A DNA stretch of 64,000 nt, taken from NCBI RefSeq assembly GCF_001187915.1, contig NZ_LGIU01000081.1:1-64000 (forward strand). Direction: 5' to 3'. A program made the position numbers and the translations under genes. Below the pieces are notes generated by a model that had not been told where the DNA came from, searched no databases, and saw only the letters and a list, made by a program, of their open reading frames with translations. Each line of letters opens with the position of its first letter. Positions within the stretch are counted from its first letter, which is position 1. Shown here one piece after another: positions 27,267 through 36,534 of the stretch. The stretch is from Arthrobacter sp. RIT-PI-e. GTDB lineage: Bacteria > Actinomycetota > Actinomycetes > Actinomycetales > Micrococcaceae.

Positions 27267-28364
27267 ATGACCAGTACCACCGTCCAGGTCCCCATGCCCA
27301 CGATCCCGCGCAGGCGCCGTTCACCGGAGGACGTCCTCGCGGCCGCCCCCGTCCTCGGGGAGAAGAAGGTGCTGCTGGCCGCCCCGCGGGGGTACTGCGC
27401 CGGTGTGGACCGTGCCGTGATCGCCGTCGAGAAGGCGCTCGAGCACTACGGTCCGCCCGTGTACGTGCGCAAGCAGATCGTGCACAACCTGCACGTGGTG
27501 TCCACGCTCGAGGAGAAGGGTGCCGTCTTCGTCGACGAGACGGACGAGGTGCCCGAGGGGGCGCTCGTGGTGTTCTCCGCCCACGGGGTCTCACCCGCCG
27601 TCGTGCAGTCCGCCGAGGACCGCGGCCTGCGGACCATCGACGCCACCTGCCCCCTGGTCACCAAGGTGCACAAGGAGGCCCAGCGCTTCGCCCGCGACGA
27701 CTTCGACATCCTCCTCATTGGGCACGAGGGCCATGAGGAGGTCGAGGGCACCGCCGGCGAGGCGCCCGAGCACATCCAGATCGTCAACGGCCCCGAGGAC
27801 GTGGACAAGGTGCAGGTCCGCGACCCCGAGCGGTTGATCTGGCTCTCGCAGACCACCCTGAGCGTGGACGAGACCATGCTGACCGTGAACCTGCTCAAGG
27901 AACGGTTCCCCACGCTGCAGGACCCGCCGAGCGACGACATCTGCTATGCCACCTCCAACCGGCAGGCGGCGATCAAGAAGATCTCGCCCGAGACGGAACT
28001 CGTGATCGTGGTGGGCTCCGCCAACTCCTCGAACTCCGTGCGGCTGGTGGAGGTGGCCCTGGAGTACGGGGCGAAGAAGGCCTACCGCGTGGACTTCGCC
28101 AACGAGGTGGACGAGTCCTGGTTCGAGGGCGTCTCGACCATCGGCATCTCCTCCGGCGCCTCCGTGCCCGAGAACCTGGTGCAGGACGTCCTGCGGTTGC
28201 TGGCCGAGTACGGCTACGGGCAGGTCGAGGAAGTGGTGACCGCTCAGGAGGACATCATCTTCTCGCTGCCCAAGGAGATCCGTTCCGCGCTCAAGGCCAT
28301 GGACGATCCCGCCAAGGGCCGTGGCGGGCGTGGCCCCCGTCCCGATCGTTCCTCGCTGAACTGA
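27267..28364 (+). CDS. ispH: 4-hydroxy-3-methylbut-2-enyl diphosphate reductase
   Basis: Last enzyme of the MEP isoprenoid pathway; a [4Fe-4S] protein that makes IPP and DMAPP from HMBPP. The three cluster cysteines are in place: Cys44 ([12 protein letters not shown]), Cys128 ([11 protein letters not shown]) and Cys226 ([11 protein letters not shown]). Also present are the catalytic-region motifs [14 protein letters not shown] and the end [11 protein letters not shown]. 365 residues; the first 30 are a variable basic extension, so the true start could be slightly internal. It overlaps nothing and precedes ychF. Confidence 0.97.
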   Translation: MTSTTVQVPMPTIPRRRRSPEDVLAAAPVLGEKKVLLAAPRGYCAGVDRAVIAVEKALEHYGPPVYVRKQIVHNLHVVSTLEEKGAVFVDETDEVPEGALVVFSAHGVSPAVVQSAEDRGLRTIDATCPLVTKVHKEAQRFARDDFDILLIGHEGHEEVEGTAGEAPEHIQIVNGPEDVDKVQVRDPERLIWLSQTTLSVDETMLTVNLLKERFPTLQDPPSDDICYATSNRQAAIKKISPETELVIVVGSANSSNSVRLVEVALEYGAKKAYRVDFANEVDESWFEGVSTIGISSGASVPENLVQDVLRLLAEYGYGQVEEVVTAQEDIIFSLPKEIRSALKAMDDPAKGRGGRGPRPDRSSLN

Positions 28365-28427
28365 GTCCGGTCCCCGGAGGGACACCCCTGTGCCCGGGTG
28401 GTCGACGGCCCGGTAGACTCGTCTCCC

Positions 28428-29513
28428 GTGGCTCTTACTATCGGCATCGTCGGACTGCCCAACGTCGGCAAATCAACACTCTTCAACGCACTGACGCGGA
28501 ATAACGTCCTGGCGGCGAACTACCCGTTCGCGACCATCGAGCCGAACGTGGGCGTGGTCAACCTGCCGGACCCGCGCCTGGCACGCCTCGCCGAGGTCTT
28601 CGGCTCCGCGCGGCTCCTTCCCGCCACGGTGTCCTTCGTGGACATCGCGGGCATCGTGAAGGGTGCGTCCGAGGGGGAGGGGCTCGGCAACCAGTTCCTC
28701 GCTAACATCCGTGAGGCCGAGGCGATCGCCCAGGTGATCCGCGTGTTCGACGACCCCGACGTGATCCACGTGGACGGCAAGGTGGACCCGCGCTCCGACA
28801 TGGAGACCATCAACACGGAGCTGATCCTCGCCGACCTGCAGACGCTGGAGAAGGCGATCCCGCGTGTCGAGAAGGAAGTGAAGATCAAGAAGCGCGAGGC
28901 CGCGCAGCTCGCCGCGATGCAGGCGGCGCAGACCGTCCTGGAGCGCGGCGACACCGTCTTCTCGTCCATCGCGAAGGACAAGCTGGAGATGGAGCACCTC
29001 CGCGAGCTCAGCCTGCTCACCGCCAAGCCGTTCATCTACGTGTTCAACGTGGACGACGCCGTGCTCGGCAGCCCGGACCGCCAGCAGGAGCTCCGCGACC
29101 TCGTGGCTCCCGCCGACGCCATCTTCCTCGACGCGAAGCTCGAGGCCGACCTCGTGGAGCTCGACGAGGCCGAGGCCCGCGAGATGCTCGAGATGAGCGG
29201 CCAGGAGGAGTCCGGGCTGGACCAGCTGGCGCGCGTCGGCTTCCACACCCTCGGCCTGCAGACCTACCTGACGGCGGGTCCGAAGGAGAGCCGGGCCTGG
29301 ACCATCAAGAAGGGGGCGACGGCGCCCGAGGCGGCCGGCGTCATCCACTCCGACTTCCAGCGCGGCTTCATCAAGGCCGAGGTGGTCTCCTTCGAGGACA
29401 TCGTGGACGCCGGCTCCATGAGCGAGGCCAAGTCCCGCGGCAAGGTCCGCATCGAGGGCAAGGAGTACGTCATGTCCGACGGCGACGTGGTGGAGTTCCG
29501 CTTCAACGTCTAG
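28428..29513 (+). CDS. ychF: Redox-responsive ATPase / GTPase-like YchF
   Basis: OBG-family P-loop protein that prefers ATP (OLA1/YchF). Motifs are GLPNVGKSTLFNALT (G1), NYPFATIEPNVGVV, DIAGIVKGASEGEGLGNQFL (G3), FNVDD in place of NKxD (the YchF variant) and a C-terminal TGS-like domain ending GDVVEFRFNV. 361 residues, normal. GTG 28428 starts directly before the first strand; an upstream in-frame ATG adds ten residues without homology. Its last codons recur 8.5 kb downstream (38013-38037), so its 3' end may be an integration site. Confidence 0.95.
   Translation: MALTIGIVGLPNVGKSTLFNALTRNNVLAANYPFATIEPNVGVVNLPDPRLARLAEVFGSARLLPATVSFVDIAGIVKGASEGEGLGNQFLANIREAEAIAQVIRVFDDPDVIHVDGKVDPRSDMETINTELILADLQTLEKAIPRVEKEVKIKKREAAQLAAMQAAQTVLERGDTVFSSIAKDKLEMEHLRELSLLTAKPFIYVFNVDDAVLGSPDRQQELRDLVAPADAIFLDAKLEADLVELDEAEAREMLEMSGQEESGLDQLARVGFHTLGLQTYLTAGPKESRAWTIKKGATAPEAAGVIHSDFQRGFIKAEVVSFEDIVDAGSMSEAKSRGKVRIEGKEYVMSDGDVVEFRFNV
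29489..29513 (+). repeat. Left copy of ychF 3'-end repeat (attL-like)
   Basis: The 25 bases ending in the ychF stop codon match 38013-38037 at 24 positions. The single difference is TTC here against TTT there, a silent Phe change. The sequence encodes VEFRFNV-stop plus one upstream G. Confidence 0.6.
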
Positions 29514-30166
29514 TCCGACATGCCTGACATGCGTCGTCCGGACAACCGGGAAATCGGTAGCACTCCGGCTCCGGGGGATCTCTGAGCAGCCGGCTCGATA
29601 GGGCACCGACATGAGACTCGGGGTGCCCCGCCCGGGTGGATCCTCCTGGGTTGGGCACCTCGTGTGCCGGCAAAGAGAATCGTCATGGTTCGGTTTCGGG
29701 CTTTCACCGAGAGGGCGTGTGATTCCGGCTCGTCTGCCTCGACGAAGAGCACCGTTGACTGTCACGACGACTCACTGGCCGGTCTGTTGTGTTCATGGAT
29801 GCAGGTCGAGCCCCTGGACCGAGTGACGTGGAGAACCCGGATCGAACTGGTGAACGCGATGTTCGACCACCCAGGGATCTGGCACACGGTGAACGCTGTC
29901 ATAGCCAGCTCGGTTGGCTCAGTCCTGTGGGGCGCGATCGCCACCGCATCATCACCGTTGTATGTGCATCCGAGACATACGAACCATGTAAAGCCCAGGT
30001 CGCATCACAGACCTGGTAGGACTCGGGACACACCGTCTCCAAGAACAACATCAGGGCAGCTCGCTCCGACGTCCGGGAGGACACCGGAGGTCGACAATGA
30101 CAGGTCAGGGCGGGGCCGCCCTGACCTGTCACTGTCAGTTCCTCGTGCTACGGGCGTGAGCGAGGA
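29514..30166. other. 653-bp gene-poor stretch after ychF
   Basis: No gene that I can support. Codon use and composition differ from flanking genes, with A/T-rich words and mixed third positions. Open frames of up to about 230 codons on the plus strand show no domain features and run into the antisense of the MFS gene. It may be remains of a lost gene of the inserted element. A perfect 34-bp inverted repeat near the right end is entered separately. Confidence 0.5.
30098..30131 (-). terminator. Perfect 34-bp inverted repeat downstream of the MFS gene
   Basis: Arms TGACAGGTCAGGGCGG and CCGCCCTGACCTGTCA are exact complements with only GG between. It lies 36 bp past the stop of the minus-strand MFS gene, where a terminator for the island unit is expected. 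No T-run follows on either strand. Confidence 0.55.
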
Positions 30167-31579
30167 TCACGCGCGGGCATCCGTGCGGCGGCGGTGCGCT
30201 TCGATCGCGATCTTCTCATCCTTGTTGATGATGACGAAGAACACGACTGTGATCACGACGAAGACGAGCAGCATGACGAAGGTGACGTCCCAGCCGAAGT
30301 TCTGGACCACCAGACCGATTCCGGAGGACGCGAGTGTTGCCCCGAGGACGTAGCCGAACAAACCGGTGAACCCGGCTGCGGTGCCGGCGACCCGACGCGG
30401 GGAGAGGTCGAGTGCCTGGAGGCCGATGAGCATCACGGGACCGTAGATCAGCCCGCCGATGAAGGTCACCGCCACGAGCGAGACCCACAGGGGTGCCGAC
30501 GCCGGCGTGAGCCAGTAGACGGCCACGGCGATGCCGACGGCCACCATGAAGGTGATACCCGTGAGCGACCGGTTGCCCCGGAAGATCTTGTCCGATGCCC
30601 ACCCGCACAGCAGTGTTCCGACGATCCCTGCGAGCTCGAACAGGGAGAAGCCGGCGATGCCGCCGGCCAGTGATGCCCCACGGACCTGGGAGAGGTAGAT
30701 CGGTGTCCAGGTCAGCACGCCGTACCGCAGGGCGTAGACGAAGACGTTGGCCAGTGCGAGCAGGACCATCGTCCGGTTCCGGATCACGTGCTTGCGGACC
30801 ACGGCCCACATGCCCAGCTCGGCGTCACCGGCGGCATCCTCGACCTTGGCGGGATCGTCGCGGTACTCCTCGATCGTCGGCAATCCCTGGGACTCGGGTG
30901 TGTCGCGGACGAGGAAGAAGGCGACGACCGCCACCACGATCGCCACGAGCGCGGGCAGCCAGAAGGCCGCCGTCCAGTCGTTGCCCGTGAGGGAGAGGCC
31001 GATGGCCGCGAGTACTCCGACGGCGAATCCGCCGACATTGTGGGCGACGTTCCAGATGGAGGTCTTGATGCCGCGTTCGTTGGTCGAGAACCAGTGGACG
31101 AGGACCCGGCCGCAGGGCGGCCAGCCCATGCCCTGGACCCAGCCGTTAATGAACATGACGATCGCGAACAGTGCGAGGGATGCCGAGACTGCGGGGACGA
31201 AGGCGACCACGAGGTTGGCAACAGCTGAGAGGAGCAGCCCGATCGGCAGGAAGTACCGTGCATTGGATCGGTCGGACACCGTTGCGGAGAGGAACTTGGA
31301 GAACCCGTAGGCGATCAGCGCGGCATTGGCGATGATCCCGATGCCCAGCTCGTCCAGCCGGCCTTCGTCGATGAGCAGCGATCCCACGAGCGGGATGTTG
31401 TTGCGGATCAGGTAGTACCCGGCGTACCCGATGAAGATGCCGAGGAACACCTGGAGGCGGAGCCTCGGGTAGCGTTTCGCGACGGTCGTGTCGTCCAGGC
31501 GTTCGGTGGGCGGGGGTGCGGCGAGGAACCTCATGAGTCCCTTGTCGGCCCGGGTGCCGCTGGTGGTGGAGTGAGGCAT
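30167..31579 (-). CDS. Organophosphate antiporter, UhpT/GlpT-type MFS
   Basis: A 470-residue MFS permease of the organophosphate:phosphate antiporter group. Family traits are LRLQVFLGIFIGYAGYYLIRNN in helix 1 (the group's FxGYxxYYxxRxN pattern with the phosphate-binding Arg), GLLLSAVANLVVAF, the very conserved MFINGWVQGMGWPPCGRVLVHW, RGIKTSIWNVAHNVGG and ALRYGVLTWTPIYL. Twelve helices are expected. Such carriers take up hexose phosphates, glycerol-3-phosphate or phosphoglycerate in exchange for Pi. ATG 31579 follows CAGGA. The gene is last in the minus-strand unit, 71 bp after the ABC ATPase gene. Confidence 0.9.
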   Translation of the reverse strand: MPHSTTSGTRADKGLMRFLAAPPPTERLDDTTVAKRYPRLRLQVFLGIFIGYAGYYLIRNNIPLVGSLLIDEGRLDELGIGIIANAALIAYGFSKFLSATVSDRSNARYFLPIGLLLSAVANLVVAFVPAVSASLALFAIVMFINGWVQGMGWPPCGRVLVHWFSTNERGIKTSIWNVAHNVGGFAVGVLAAIGLSLTGNDWTAAFWLPALVAIVVAVVAFFLVRDTPESQGLPTIEEYRDDPAKVEDAAGDAELGMWAVVRKHVIRNRTMVLLALANVFVYALRYGVLTWTPIYLSQVRGASLAGGIAGFSLFELAGIVGTLLCGWASDKIFRGNRSLTGITFMVAVGIAVAVYWLTPASAPLWVSLVAVTFIGGLIYGPVMLIGLQALDLSPRRVAGTAAGFTGLFGYVLGATLASSGIGLVVQNFGWDVTFVMLLVFVVITVVFFVIINKDEKIAIEAHRRRTDARA

Positions 31580-31650
31580 GATTCCTGTCTTTCGGTGATG
31601 CTGCGCGGGTGGTGCAGGTGCAGGTGCAGGTGCGGGAAGGTGCGGGGTGG

Positions 31651-32802
31651 TCAATCCTCGGCCGGGAGCAGCCAGGCCCTGTCCTGTTCGAAGGACACCC
31701 GGACGAACGTGCCGGACTCCAGAATGTCCCCTGGGACCGGGTCGTAGATCACGGCCGTGACATTGCCTCCCACGGTCTCGATCTCGTACTCGACCCAGGC
31801 TCCGTAGAACACGGACTTGAGGACACGCCCGTTGTTACCGGACACCTCGCGGGCATCCGGGAGCGGCGACAGGGCGACGGACTCGGGCCGGACCATCAGA
31901 CAGACCTGGCTGTCGGCGCCGATCCCCTCATGGGCGGGGACGGTGTAGGTGGCGCCGAGGGCGCGGACCGTGGCGCGGGCGCCGTCGGTGTCCCGGGTCA
32001 ACTGCTCGATCGAGGTGTCGAGGAAGTTCGCGCGGCCGATGAAGTCGGCCACGAACACCGACGCCGGCTTCCGGTACACGGTCTCCGGTGTGGCCACCTG
32101 CTCGATGCGGCCCTGGCGCATCACGACGATCCGGTCCGAGAGGCTCATCGCCTCGTCCTGGTCGTGCGTGACGTAGACGCTGGTGATCCCGAGCTTGTGC
32201 TGGAGGGCACGGATCTCCGTGCGCATCTGCACTCGGAGCTTGGCATCGAGGTTGGACAGCGGTTCGTCGAAGAGCAGGACCTTGGGCTTCATCACCATGG
32301 CGCGGGCCAGTGCCACCCGCTGCTGCTGACCGCCGGAGAGCTGGTTGGGGGCACGGTCCGCGAGTTTCGTCAGGCTCATGGAGGCCAGGGCGAACGCCAC
32401 CTCCTCCTGGACCCGCTTCTTCGGCAGCTTCTGCAGGCGCAAGCCGTAGGCGACGTTGTCGAAGACGCTCATGTGCGGGAACAGGGCGTAGGACTGGAAC
32501 ACCATCGCCATGGGCCGTTTGTCCGGGGTGAGTGCCACCATGTCCTCGCCGTCGAGGGTCAGGGATCCGTGGGAGGGCGTCTCGAAGCCCGCGATCATGC
32601 GCAGGGTGGTGGTTTTCCCGCATCCTGACGGGCCCAGGAGGGTGAGGAACTCCCCCGGACGGATGTCGAGGTCGATGCCGGCGACCGCCGGTTCGGCGCT
32701 GATGCCGCCGGGGTACTGCTTGACGAGGTTGTCGAGGTGCAGGCTGCCCGAGGGGTTCGTGCCGGGGGCGGTCTCGCTCGGAGTGCTGAGGATCGTTGCC
32801 AT
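31651..32802 (-). CDS. ABC transporter ATP-binding subunit (AfuC/PotA-like)
   Basis: A 383-residue ATPase of an importer. The sequence has Walker A GPSGCGKTTTLRMIAGFE, Q-loop MVFQSYALFPHMSVFDNVAYG, signature LSGGQQQRVALARAM, Walker B VLLFDEPLSNLDAKLR and the H-loop YVTHDQDEAMSLSDR. A C-terminal TOBE domain follows (CLMVRPESVALSPL, about residues 290-380). This set is typical of ATPases for iron(III), polyamine or sugar-phosphate importers. It follows the permease gene by 34 bp and so is in the same operon. Confidence 0.92.
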   Translation of the reverse strand: MATILSTPSETAPGTNPSGSLHLDNLVKQYPGGISAEPAVAGIDLDIRPGEFLTLLGPSGCGKTTTLRMIAGFETPSHGSLTLDGEDMVALTPDKRPMAMVFQSYALFPHMSVFDNVAYGLRLQKLPKKRVQEEVAFALASMSLTKLADRAPNQLSGGQQQRVALARAMVMKPKVLLFDEPLSNLDAKLRVQMRTEIRALQHKLGITSVYVTHDQDEAMSLSDRIVVMRQGRIEQVATPETVYRKPASVFVADFIGRANFLDTSIEQLTRDTDGARATVRALGATYTVPAHEGIGADSQVCLMVRPESVALSPLPDAREVSGNNGRVLKSVFYGAWVEYEIETVGGNVTAVIYDPVPGDILESGTFVRVSFEQDRAWLLPAED

Positions 32803-32836
32803 GATTTTTCTCCGGGTTCTGCGGGAGGTGGAGGAG

Positions 32837-34576
32837 TCAGTTGACGCGCGTGGGAGCTCGGCGGTCCCGGATCAGGAGGTTCATCAGTCCGATCACCCCG
32901 AGCACGATCGCGATGAGGATGGTGCAGTAGGCGAAGGCGTTGCCGAACCGGCCGGAATCGACCTCGGACAGGATCTGCGAGGTCATGATCTTCGTCTGCG
33001 GCGTGGTGATGAAGATGATCGGGGAGAGGGTGGTCATGGCCCGGGCGAAGGCGTAGGTCAGACCCGAGAGCAGGGCGGGGCGGATCAGCGGGAGGGTGAT
33101 GCTGCGGAAGGTGCGCAGCCCGGACGCCCCCAGCGAGGTGGACGCCTCGTCGATCGCGGGGTCGATCTGCTGGAGCGCGGCGATGCCCGAGCGCTGCCCG
33201 GACGGCATGGAGCGGATGACGTAGACCATGACGATGGCCAGGGCGCCGCCGAAGATGGCACCGCCCCCGGCCAGGGCCGGAAGCAGCTGGATGTTGCCGA
33301 TGATGAAGGGCTTGTTGAAGGCCAGTGCGTACCCGATGCCGAGCACGGTACCCGGCACGGCGAGACCCAGCATGCCCAGGAAGTCCAGGGCGCCGCGGCC
33401 CCGGCGTACCTTCCGGACCACCAGCCACGCCAGGATCATTCCGAGGACGCCGGCCACCGGGGTGGCGATCAGCGCGAGGATGGTGGTGGTGAACATGGCG
33501 TCCGATCCGATGCCCGAGAGCACGTACCGGTAGTTCGCGAGCGTGAACGTGTTGTTCACGCCGAGGATGGCGGTGAAGGCTCCCACGAAGACGGTGACGT
33601 AGATGGCCACGATCAAGGTCGCGATCGCGAGGACCACCGTGAGCAGGGGGATCCGGGCCAGGGGCGAGCGCAGCAGCGTGACGTTGCCTGACGGCTTTCC
33701 GGTCACCGACACCACACTGCGCCGTTCGGCCCAGTACCGCTGCACGAGGAAGACGAGGAGCCCGGGAAGCAGGAGCACCAGGGAGTATGCCGCACCGCTC
33801 GCGACGTCGTACTCGCCCGTGATGGCGATGTAGGCGCGGGAGGAGAGCACGGTGAAGTCGCCGCCGATCACGAGGGGGTTCGCGAGGTCCGCGATCGCTT
33901 CGACGAAGAGCAGCAGGAAGCAGCTCGCGAATCCCGGGACGAGCATGGGGACGGTGACACTGCGGAAGATCTTCCAGCGGTCGGCGCCGAGGCTGGACGC
34001 CGCCTCGTCCGTGGCGGGGTCCAGGCTGCGGAGCATGCCGAGGAGGTTCATGTACGCCACGGGGAAGAAGGACAGGGACAGCACCAGCGTCAGCCCGGTG
34101 AGCCCGTAGATGTTGTAGTCCAGGCCCAGCATCTTGTTGGTGACGAGCCCGCTCCGCCCGAAGAGGGTGATGACGGCCGTGGCCACCGCGAAGGGCGGCG
34201 AGACGATGGGCAGGAGCGCGATCAGGTGGAGCAGCTTCTTGCCCCGGAAGTCGAGTCTCGCCTGCGCGTAGGCGAAGGCGAAACCGATCGCCGTGCCGAC
34301 TGCGCCTACGAGCACACCCAGCACCACGGTGTTCAGCAGCACAGCCCGGTTGGCCGGCGACGTCGCGATGTTCCGCAGCGTCTCGAGGCCCTCCGCGCCG
34401 AACGCCTGGGTCAGGATGCGCACCAGCGGGTAGCCGATGAGGATCGCGAGGATGAGGACGACGGCGGTGATCACCAGCTTGGTCACGGCGTCCATCCTCG
34501 CCCCGCCCTGGCGGGATCCCTTGCGGGGGGGTGCGGCGGCCGGCAGGGCGGCGGCGGGGGGCGTGTCGAGGCTCAC
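32837..34576 (-). CDS. ABC transporter two-domain permease (AfuB/FbpB-like)
   Basis: A 579-residue permease in which two six-helix BPD domains are fused. Each half has an EAA loop: DEAASSLGADRWKIFRSVTV near residue 190 and DEASTSLGASGLRTFRSITL near residue 490. Both are followed by the usual Pro-Leu step. This fused layout is the FbpB/AfuB/PhnV-type subunit. The first 25 residues are Pro/Ala-rich, encoded by a patch with G runs at 34500-34560, so the start could be at the internal MDAVTKLVI. It pairs with the lipoprotein 51 bp upstream. Confidence 0.9.
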   Translation of the reverse strand: MSLDTPPAAALPAAAPPRKGSRQGGARMDAVTKLVITAVVLILAILIGYPLVRILTQAFGAEGLETLRNIATSPANRAVLLNTVVLGVLVGAVGTAIGFAFAYAQARLDFRGKKLLHLIALLPIVSPPFAVATAVITLFGRSGLVTNKMLGLDYNIYGLTGLTLVLSLSFFPVAYMNLLGMLRSLDPATDEAASSLGADRWKIFRSVTVPMLVPGFASCFLLLFVEAIADLANPLVIGGDFTVLSSRAYIAITGEYDVASGAAYSLVLLLPGLLVFLVQRYWAERRSVVSVTGKPSGNVTLLRSPLARIPLLTVVLAIATLIVAIYVTVFVGAFTAILGVNNTFTLANYRYVLSGIGSDAMFTTTILALIATPVAGVLGMILAWLVVRKVRRGRGALDFLGMLGLAVPGTVLGIGYALAFNKPFIIGNIQLLPALAGGGAIFGGALAIVMVYVIRSMPSGQRSGIAALQQIDPAIDEASTSLGASGLRTFRSITLPLIRPALLSGLTYAFARAMTTLSPIIFITTPQTKIMTSQILSEVDSGRFGNAFAYCTILIAIVLGVIGLMNLLIRDRRAPTRVN

Positions 34577-34627
34577 GGGGAACTCCTTCGGCCGGGGAGG
34601 GCGGCGGCCGGCGGGGGGGGATGCCGG

Positions 34628-35686
34628 CTACTCGCGCGGCTGGGCCGCGATCTCCTCGTCGAAGCGCGTGGTGAGCTCCTTCTTGGCGGCGGCCGCGGCC
34701 TCGAAGTCGTAGTCCACGAGGTTGGTCGTATCGAGGTCGATCATGCGGTCGTCCTGTACCGAGTCGGGATTGGTCAGCACCTGGTAGGAACCCACCGTCG
34801 GGCCGATGTCCTGGGCCTCGGGGGTGAGCGACCAGTCGACGTAGGCCTGGGCCGCCGCGAGGTTGTCGGTGCCCTTGACGATCCCCACGCCGCCCACCTC
34901 GTAGCCGGTGCCCTCCTCGGGCAGGGAGACCTCGAGGTCGTTCATGCCCGCTTCCTTGTACTTGACGCAGTCGTGCGTGAACACCAGGCCCACCGCCACC
35001 TCGCCCCGCCCCGCGGCCTGGCCCGGCGCGGTACCGCTCTTGGAGTACTGCAGCACGTTGTTGTGGAGCTTGCGCATGTAGTCGAACGCGGCGTCCTCGT
35101 CGCCCCCGGCCAGGGTCACCTGCGTCCACAAGGTGGTGAATGCGGTACCCGAGGTCGAGGGGTGCGCCGTCGACACCTGGCCCTTGAGCTCGGGGACCAG
35201 CAGGTCCGACCACGCCGTCGGTACGTCGACGCCGAGACCGTCGAGCTTCGCCTGATTGGAGCAGAAGCCGAGGGCCCCGACGTAGACACCCGTCCAGTAG
35301 TCGTCCTCGTCCCGGTACTTCTCGGGGATCTGCGCCGCGTTCGGGGACTCGTACCGCTCCAGCAGGCCTGCATCGGCGGCGGTACCGTAGCCGTCGGCGG
35401 GACCGCCGTGCCACACGTCGAACTCGGGTGAGTCCTTGGCCGCCTCGAGGCGGGCGACCGTCTCGCCGGAGGACAGGCGGACGAAATCGGTCCGGACGCC
35501 GGTCTTCTCGGTGAAGGCGGTGGTCATGGCCTGGCACCAGTCCTCCATGGCTCCACAGGCCACGGTGAGGGTGCCGCCGAGTTCACCGTCCGTCGATGTC
35601 TGCTGGGTGTCGTCGACCACGCAGCCGGAGAGGCCGAGCGTGATGGTGCCGAGGAGGGCCGCGGTGAGCGCTGCGGTGCGCTTCAT
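34628..35686 (-). CDS. ABC transporter substrate-binding lipoprotein (AfuA-like)
   Basis: A 352-residue extracellular receptor. The signal peptide ends in lipobox LSGC (Cys22). The mature protein opens GGTLTVACGAMEDWCQAM and has the AfuA/Fe(III)-type order: SGETVARLEAAKDSPEFDVWHGG, VYVGALGFCSNQ, PTAWSDLLVPELKGQV, then HPSTSGTAFTTLWTQV, where related proteins hold phosphate or iron anions. AfuA homologues are known that bind hexose phosphates rather than iron, and the antiporter neighbour makes phosphorylated ligands more likely here. Three mature cysteines are unusual. ATG 35686 follows AAAGGCAAGCC. Confidence 0.9.
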   Translation of the reverse strand: MKRTAALTAALLGTITLGLSGCVVDDTQQTSTDGELGGTLTVACGAMEDWCQAMTTAFTEKTGVRTDFVRLSSGETVARLEAAKDSPEFDVWHGGPADGYGTAADAGLLERYESPNAAQIPEKYRDEDDYWTGVYVGALGFCSNQAKLDGLGVDVPTAWSDLLVPELKGQVSTAHPSTSGTAFTTLWTQVTLAGGDEDAAFDYMRKLHNNVLQYSKSGTAPGQAAGRGEVAVGLVFTHDCVKYKEAGMNDLEVSLPEEGTGYEVGGVGIVKGTDNLAAAQAYVDWSLTPEAQDIGPTVGSYQVLTNPDSVQDDRMIDLDTTNLVDYDFEAAAAAKKELTTRFDEEIAAQPRE

Positions 35687-35826
35687 GGGCTTGCCTTTCG
35701 TGGGGGGAAGCGTCGTCGCTGCCCGTCGGCCACCCGGATACCGGGTAGAGGATTCATCCCACCGTATCGATCGGTCGTGGGCCTGAACGGTGACGACGGT
35801 CACGCTCGGTCACAGCCCTGTGACCT

Positions 35827-36534
35827 TCACGTCCCGGACGCACCCCGGTCCCGCCCGGGACGAGGCAGCTCGTAGCCCACCCCCCGGACGGCCCGGACGG
35901 CCCGCGGCATCCCCTCGCCGTGCAGGGCCTTCCGCACGCGGTACAGCGCTGTCTTCAGCATCTCGCGGCCACCTGGGCCCTCGTCGATCTGCCATCCGGA
36001 CAGGAGGAGGTCGCGGAAGGTGACGGGTTGGCCCTGCGCGCTCGCGAGGCGTCGCAGGAGCCTCAGTTCCAGGGCGGAGAGATGCAGGTAGCGGCCGTGG
36101 ACGGTCGCGGTGTCCTGACCGATGCGCAGCGGTCCGTGCACCAGTTCCACGTGCGAGGGTGTGACGGCGGTACGGCGGACGATCGCCTCGGCTCGCAGGG
36201 CGAGCTCGCGCGGGTGGAAGGGTTTGGTCACGTAGTCGTCCGCCCCCGCCTCGAGTCCGGCAATCCTGTCCTGCACGCCGCTCTTGGCCGTGAGCAGGAG
36301 GACGGGGACTGCACCCGTCTCCCGGATGCGCCGGCACAGGGAGAGACCCGAGGACTGTGGGAGCATCACGTCCAGTACCACGAGGTCGAACCGGCGGTCC
36401 CGGAAGAGGGTCCACGCCGACTCGGCGTCCCTGGCGGAGACACTCGCGAACCCCTGGGTCTCGAGGGCGAAGGTCACGATGTCCAGCATCTGCGGTTCGT
36501 CGTCCACCACCAGGGCGAGATGCGGATACTCCAT
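35827..36534 (-). CDS. OmpR-type response regulator
   Basis: A 235-residue regulator. The receiver domain has acidic pocket Asp11/Asp12, the phosphorylation site Asp55 (LVVLDVMLP), LLTAK and GADDYVTKPFHPRELALR. A winged-helix effector follows from about residue 135 (LHLSALELRLLRRLASAQGQ, VRKALHGEGMPRAVRAVRG, GYEL). Its ATG overlaps the kinase stop (ATGA), so the pair is coupled. It is read towards the AfuA-like gene, 140 bp away, so it probably controls the transport genes. Confidence 0.93.
   Translation of the reverse strand: MEYPHLALVVDDEPQMLDIVTFALETQGFASVSARDAESAWTLFRDRRFDLVVLDVMLPQSSGLSLCRRIRETGAVPVLLLTAKSGVQDRIAGLEAGADDYVTKPFHPRELALRAEAIVRRTAVTPSHVELVHGPLRIGQDTATVHGRYLHLSALELRLLRRLASAQGQPVTFRDLLLSGWQIDEGPGGREMLKTALYRVRKALHGEGMPRAVRAVRGVGYELPRPGRDRGASGT

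Noticed and set aside
29664-30353. 229-codon frame after ychF as a cargo or integrase gene
   Set aside because: No integrase or other motif (no RxxR-H-Y pattern); its last part is antisense to the MFS gene.
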